DNA of 19,499 bases, taken from positions 1-19,499 of the forward strand of contig CAZWLP010000049.1 of NCBI GenBank assembly GCA_964634565.1, in the 5' to 3' direction. Positions within the stretch are counted from its first letter, which is position 1; each line of letters opens with the position of its first letter. Under the pieces are notes generated by a model. It searched no databases. It was not told the origin of the DNA and saw only the letters and a list, made by a program, of their open reading frames with translations. This DNA comes from JAUVKT01 sp964634565 (GTDB lineage Bacteria > Bacteroidota > Bacteroidia > Bacteroidales > VadinHA17). Shown here piece by piece: positions 16,035 through 19,499 of the stretch. Made by a program: the position numbers and the translations under genes.

Positions 16035-16631
16035 ATGAAGGTACTTGCAATAAACGGAAGTCCCAGAAAAAAAGGAAATACGGAGCTGCTGCTAAATACA
16101 GTTCTTAAGGAAATAGAAAAGGAAGGTATCAGTACCGAGCTGGTTCAGATTGGCGGTAAAAAGATTAAAGGATGTGTTGCATGTATGAAATGCAAGAAAG
16201 AAAAAGATGCAAAATGCCATAAAAAGAATGACCTGGCCAATGAGATAATCGCTAAAATGATAGAAGCAGATGCTATTATAATCGGATCTCCGGTATATTT
16301 CTCAGATATAACTTCTGAGGTAAAAGCTCTTATTGATGTTGCCGGATATGCATTACGATCTGCCGGAAACCCACTGAAAAGAAAAATAGGAGCCTCTGTC
16401 GTAGCTGTAAGACGGGCAGGTGGAATCCATACCTTCGACAGTATAAATCACTTTTTCCTGATAAATGAGATGATTATACCCGGTTCATCATACTGGAACA
16501 TCGGTATTGGTCGCGAAAAAGGCGATGTTCTGAAGGATGAAGAAGGAATGCTTACGATGAAAACACTGGGTGCCAATATTGCCTGGCTGCTGAAGAAGAC
16601 TAAGGGCAAAGAGCTAAGAGCTAAGGGCTAA
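16035..16631 (+). CDS. Flavodoxin-like NAD(P)H-dependent reductase with iron-sulfur flavoprotein cysteine motif
   Basis: This 198-residue protein has a flavodoxin-like fold. INGSPRKKGNTELL (about 6-19) is the FMN phosphate-binding loop, and ADAIIIGSPVYFSDITSEVKALID (about 75-98) is the second FMN-binding strand and loop. Between them is GCVACMKCKKEKDAKC, spaced C-x2-C-x2-C-x7-C at C47, C50, C53 and C61. That matches the compact 4Fe-4S motif of iron-sulfur flavoproteins (Isf), which in anaerobes pass ferredoxin electrons to reduce oxygen or peroxide or other acceptors. The C-terminus KGKELRAKG is encoded inside a 7-bp tandem array and is probably worn or extended. It shares an operon with the upstream membrane protein and lies opposite the hydrogenase genes. 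Isf-type is well supported by the cysteines; the substrate is unknown. Confidence 0.82.
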   Translation: MKVLAINGSPRKKGNTELLLNTVLKEIEKEGISTELVQIGGKKIKGCVACMKCKKEKDAKCHKKNDLANEIIAKMIEADAIIIGSPVYFSDITSEVKALIDVAGYALRSAGNPLKRKIGASVVAVRRAGGIHTFDSINHFFLINEMIIPGSSYWNIGIGREKGDVLKDEEGMLTMKTLGANIAWLLKKTKGKELRAKG

Positions 16632-16638
16632 GGGCAAA
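16604..16638 (+). repeat. 7-bp tandem repeat (GRGCWAA) across the flavoprotein stop codon
   Basis: Five units follow each other: GGGCAAA, GAGCTAA, GAGCTAA, GGGCTAA and GGGCAAA. The array covers the last nine codons and stop (TAA, 16629-16631) of the flavoprotein gene and continues past it. As 7 is not a multiple of 3, gain or loss of a unit would change the protein's C-terminus and stop position. Confidence 0.8.
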
Positions 16639-16688
16639 CCACTCAAACCACTCAAACCATTCAAACCACTCAAACCACTTAAACCACT
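16635..16688 (+). repeat. 9-bp tandem repeat (CAAACCACT), six copies
   Basis: Six 9-bp units run from 16635 to 16688: CAAACCACT four times, one CAAACCATT (third unit) and one TAAACCACT (last unit). The array begins within the final unit of the 7-bp array and ends just before the bidirectional terminator. It is too short-period for CRISPR and has no gene. Confidence 0.85.
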
Positions 16689-16695
16689 TAAAACA

Positions 16696-16727
16696 AAAAG
16701 GGTGTCTCGAAAACGAAACACCCTTTT
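16696..16727. terminator. Strong bidirectional intrinsic terminator
   Basis: AAAAGGGTGT (16696-16705) and ACACCCTTTT (16718-16727) form a perfect 10-bp stem; TCG/CGA adds three pairs after one mismatch, closing an AAAA loop. A-tract and T-tract flank it on both strands, so it can end the + strand flavoprotein operon and the - strand hydrogenase operon (which stops at 16746). Confidence 0.9.
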
Positions 16728-16745
16728 CTAAATATAAACCTATAT

Positions 16746-18542
16746 TTAGTACATTACTCTCTCAACATAGTGAGTATGTAAAAGTTCATGTGCCTTATGG
16801 CTGTTAGGTTCTCCCAGGAAGTCTTTGTAGATCTGGACAATTTCCGGATTTAGATGAGATTTACGGATATCCATCCCCATATCCTCTGAATAGATGGCAT
16901 CAATCCTTTTTTGCCTGATAGCCATATTCGTAGGTATTGGCTGTCCACCGCCACCAATACAACCACCCGGACATGCCATAATCTCTATAAAGTGATAATC
17001 TGCTTCACCGGAAGCTACTTTTTTCATTAAAATATCAGCATTTACAAGACCGTGAGCTATTGCTACCTTTAGCTCAGCACCCTCAAGGAATTTCCAATCT
17101 TCAACACAACCTTCTATCTTCAATGAAGCTTCTTTCACACCTTCCATACCCCTTACAGGAGTAATATTGAGATCCTTAAACGGAACTTCTTTCCCTGTAA
17201 CCAGTTCGTATGCAGTCCTGATTGCTGCTTCCATAACACCACCGGTTGCCCCGAAAATAACAGCTGCACCTGATGAATCTCCCATCAAAGAATCATACTT
17301 ATCAGTCTCGAGAGCCCTGAAATCTATACCAGCCTGCTTAATCATAACAGCCAACTCACGGGTTGTAAGTACATAATCAACGTCCTTATATCCACTATCC
17401 CTCATCTCAGGTCTGTTTGCCTCAAATTTCTTGGCAGTACAGGGCATTATTGATACAGATACGATCTCCGCCGGATCAAGATTACGCTTATCAGCATAAT
17501 ATGTCTTGGCCAGAGCTCCAAACATCTGCTGAGGTGATTTACATGTTGAAAGGTTTGGAAGCAACTGAGGATACTTATGCTCAATAAACTTAATCCATCC
17601 CGGCGAACATGAGGTACACATTGGCAGAGCAACACTTTTGTCCTTATCGACAAGAGCCTTTTTAAGTCGGCCAAGAAGTTCTGTACCCTCTTCCATAATT
17701 GTAAGGTCGGCTGAAAAATCTGTATCCAGAACCGAATTAAAACCTATCTGCCTCAGAGCTGTAACAAGCTTACCCGTTACCCGTTCACCCGGATCATAAC
17801 CAAGATCTTCACCCAGGGCTACCCTTACTGCTGGTGCAGTCTGTACAACAACATGCTTATTAGGATCATAAATTGCATCCCATACATAATCTATATAAGT
17901 CTTCTCGGTTAATGCACCGGTCGGACAGCGATTTACACACTGACCACAGTTAGTACAAACCACATGACTAAGTGGCCTGTCGTGAAATGTGGAAATTTTC
18001 TGCGTGTGACCCTTACCCGATACGGCAATGGCCGATACTTTCTGCAGAGCTGAACAGGTTCTTACACATCTCTGACACCTGATACATTTACTGTCATCCT
18101 TAATAATGGATGCAGCAGTACGGTCGATCATCATCTCATGATCCTCAATAAGATCCAGGAATATATGATCACCAAATGAAAATTCATTTGCCAGAGTCTG
18201 TAATTCACAATTCTGGTTCCTGTAACATTTTGTACAGTCGGCATTGTGTTCAGACAATAACAACTCTACTATATGCTTCCTGGCATTACGAACTTTCAAT
18301 GAATTAGTTAATATCTCCATTCCTTCTGTTGCAGGCTGTGCACATGATGCTATTAAAGCCTTTGCTCCTACCTGCTCAACCACACAAACACGGCAATTAC
18401 CTGCAACACACAGGTCGTCGTGATTACATAAGGTTGGGATATGAATATTTAATTTTCTGGCAGCCTCCAAAACGGTTACCCCCTGTGGGACTGAAACAGA
18501 ATGGTTATTTATCTTGAGATTTACAGTGCTATTCTTTTTCAT
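16746..18542 (-). CDS. hydA: NADH-linked [FeFe]-hydrogenase catalytic subunit (HydA/HndD type)
   Basis: This 598-residue protein makes or uses H2 at an H-cluster. Its domains in order are a 2Fe-2S ferredoxin domain (C39, C50, C53, C67); a His-Cys 4Fe-4S site (H99, C103, C106, C112); a two-cluster ferredoxin domain (C153/156/159/163 and C196/199/202/206); and the H-cluster domain with L1 TSCSPGW (310-316), L2 MPCTAKKFE (C368), and L3 MACPGGCIGGGGQP (C524, C528). A small-subunit-like tail ends HTHYVERVMY. The M3-type layout and the adjacent NuoF-like gene point to a multimeric group A3-type enzyme that couples NADH, and perhaps ferredoxin, to H2, acting in the cytoplasm. L1 has Ser where the usual motif is TSCCP. 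The third, NuoE-like subunit would be expected upstream beyond the window. It starts with ATG 11 bases after the diaphorase stop. Confidence 0.93.
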   Translation of the reverse strand: MKKNSTVNLKINNHSVSVPQGVTVLEAARKLNIHIPTLCNHDDLCVAGNCRVCVVEQVGAKALIASCAQPATEGMEILTNSLKVRNARKHIVELLLSEHNADCTKCYRNQNCELQTLANEFSFGDHIFLDLIEDHEMMIDRTAASIIKDDSKCIRCQRCVRTCSALQKVSAIAVSGKGHTQKISTFHDRPLSHVVCTNCGQCVNRCPTGALTEKTYIDYVWDAIYDPNKHVVVQTAPAVRVALGEDLGYDPGERVTGKLVTALRQIGFNSVLDTDFSADLTIMEEGTELLGRLKKALVDKDKSVALPMCTSCSPGWIKFIEHKYPQLLPNLSTCKSPQQMFGALAKTYYADKRNLDPAEIVSVSIMPCTAKKFEANRPEMRDSGYKDVDYVLTTRELAVMIKQAGIDFRALETDKYDSLMGDSSGAAVIFGATGGVMEAAIRTAYELVTGKEVPFKDLNITPVRGMEGVKEASLKIEGCVEDWKFLEGAELKVAIAHGLVNADILMKKVASGEADYHFIEIMACPGGCIGGGGQPIPTNMAIRQKRIDAIYSEDMGMDIRKSHLNPEIVQIYKDFLGEPNSHKAHELLHTHYVERVMY

Positions 18543-18553
18543 TTTCTTGACTT

Positions 18554-19499
18554 TTAGTAGATGATCTCCTCCCTGAAGTTTTCAACTATCGAATTAAAGG
18601 CATTGCCAACAGATTGTCCAAGTCCGCATTTTGATGCAATCTTCATTGTCTCGGCAAGTTTTGCAAGTTCATTTAGATAGGTCGACTTAACTTCACCCTT
18701 CTTTACAGCCTGAATACCCTTTAATAATTGCTGACATCCAACCCGGCATGGAGTACACTGTCCGCATGATTCTTCAGCAAAGAAATCCAGATAATTATGA
18801 AGTACATTATACATCGATCTGGAGCTGTTAAACAATTTCATTGACCCCCCGGTAGGAACACCTTCGAAGCCGATAACTGTACTTGCAAAATACTTCCTCG
18901 GTACGCAGAAACCTGAGGCTCCTCCCACCTGCACTGCCTTTGCATCTCCATCTCCAAATTCCTTAACAAACTCTAGCACACTCATTCCAAGTTCCAGTTC
19001 ATAAATACCAGGTTTTGGAGTATCTCCGGAAATAGAGAACACCTTGGCTCCGGTAGAAAACCTGGTACCCAGTTGCCTGTACTTATCGGCGCCATAGTTT
19101 AATATAATAACAGTATTAACCAATGTCTCAACATTATTGATCACCGTTGGCTTACCAAATAATCCATTTTGTGTTGGATAAGGTGGTTTATTTCTTGGCT
19201 CTCCCCTTCTGCCTTCTATCGACTCAAATAGAGCTGATTCCTCACCACAGATATATGCACCGCTGCCCAGCCTGAAATCAATATTAAAGTCATAGCCAAT
19301 CTCCTGTATCATCTTATGAAAACCGTCAAGCTCCATTCTTAACTGAGGCAAGAGGAACTTATACTCTCCTCTCAGGTACACAATACCTTCTTTAGCCTGT
19401 ATTGCCTTACCGGCTATAGCCATACCTGCAAATACCTTATAGGCCACCCTGTCAAGTATTTCACGATCCTTGAATGTTCCGGGTTCACCCTCATCTGCA
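18554..19499 (-). CDS. hydB: NuoF-like NADH-binding subunit of the hydrogenase (HydB/HndC type), 5' end outside window
   Basis: The reading frame is open to the window edge: before the internal GTG at 19447 it reads ADEGEPGTFKDREILDR, the NuoF FMN/NADH-binding signature, so the true start lies beyond 19499. Visible features are GSGAYICGEESALFESIEG (NADH site), KPPYPTQNGLFGKPTVINNVETL, and the N3 4Fe-4S site ESCGQCTPCRVGCQQLL with the later KCGLGQS cysteine. The subunit takes electrons from or gives them to NADH through FMN and passes them to the hydrogenase subunit encoded 11 bases downstream. The protein ends at FREEIIY, shortly after the N3 domain, so the C-terminal two-cluster ferredoxin extension found in many HydB/HndC proteins is missing. 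The N-terminal thioredoxin-like domain cannot be assessed. Confidence 0.93.
   Translation of the reverse strand, partial: ADEGEPGTFKDREILDRVAYKVFAGMAIAGKAIQAKEGIVYLRGEYKFLLPQLRMELDGFHKMIQEIGYDFNIDFRLGSGAYICGEESALFESIEGRRGEPRNKPPYPTQNGLFGKPTVINNVETLVNTVIILNYGADKYRQLGTRFSTGAKVFSISGDTPKPGIYELELGMSVLEFVKEFGDGDAKAVQVGGASGFCVPRKYFASTVIGFEGVPTGGSMKLFNSSRSMYNVLHNYLDFFAEESCGQCTPCRVGCQQLLKGIQAVKKGEVKSTYLNELAKLAETMKIASKCGLGQSVGNAFNSIVENFREEIIY

Noticed and set aside
16635..16688. Possible CRISPR-like array
   Set aside because: The units are 9 bp with no spacers, so it is a simple tandem repeat; no cas genes are nearby.
19445..19447. GTG as the start of the NuoF-like gene
   Set aside because: The frame continues upstream with the conserved ADEGEPGTFKDR signature to the window edge, so this codon is internal.

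Overview
The window looks like a chromosomal segment of an AT-rich, anaerobic or facultatively anaerobic member of the Bacteroidota, probably of the Bacteroidales/Marinilabiliales type. The evidence is promoter elements matching the Bacteroidota -7 consensus TAnnTTTG, no Shine-Dalgarno sequences, PorE-like TPR/PD40/OmpA envelope proteins, a CBM9/DUF5916 outer-membrane protein, and a multi-subunit [FeFe]-hydrogenase. Family names come from motif recognition by eye; no database search was possible.

Region 1 (1-8886, + strand) holds four tandem, diverged paralogues with the same exported N-terminal half: a signal peptide, a TPR-like helical domain with a G-x-CYLN motif, and a PD40/WD40-like propeller. 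Each has a different C-terminus. The first has a helical domain and an inner-membrane anchor, the second ends at the propeller, the third carries a regulatory-like beta domain plus SPOR, and the fourth carries the beta domain, OmpA and two SPOR-like modules. The fourth has the module order of PorE, the peptidoglycan-linked component of type IX secretion, plus the SPOR modules. Genes 2-4 and a GNAT acetyltransferase are tightly packed and overlap, so they are probably one operon with a good promoter just before gene 2. This cluster is the best candidate for an undescribed system: a set of scaffold proteins built on one periplasmic module and anchored to different envelope layers.

Region 2 (8887-12243) has a YbjQ-family protein followed by an unlisted 44-residue membrane protein. 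A convergent M3-family metallopeptidase lipoprotein follows, then tRNA-Ser(CGA) on the - strand. The roughly 350 bases between the peptidase and the tRNA are not empty. They hold the tRNA terminator inside a nested inverted-repeat structure, and a GC-rich stretch that may be an eroded GIY-YIG gene tail.

Region 3 (12244-14941) has a CBM9/DUF5916 outer-membrane protein (TTG start) converging on a Pat/MnaT-type GNAT acetyltransferase. Both stop codons lie in the two arms of one hairpin.

Region 4 (15050-19499) has a clear promoter driving a polytopic membrane protein and an iron-sulfur-flavoprotein-like reductase. The reductase gene ends inside a 7-bp tandem array that runs into a 9-bp array. 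A bidirectional terminator separates it from a convergent - strand operon of a NuoF-like diaphorase subunit (cut by the window edge) and the catalytic subunit of a NADH-linked, possibly electron-bifurcating, [FeFe]-hydrogenase.
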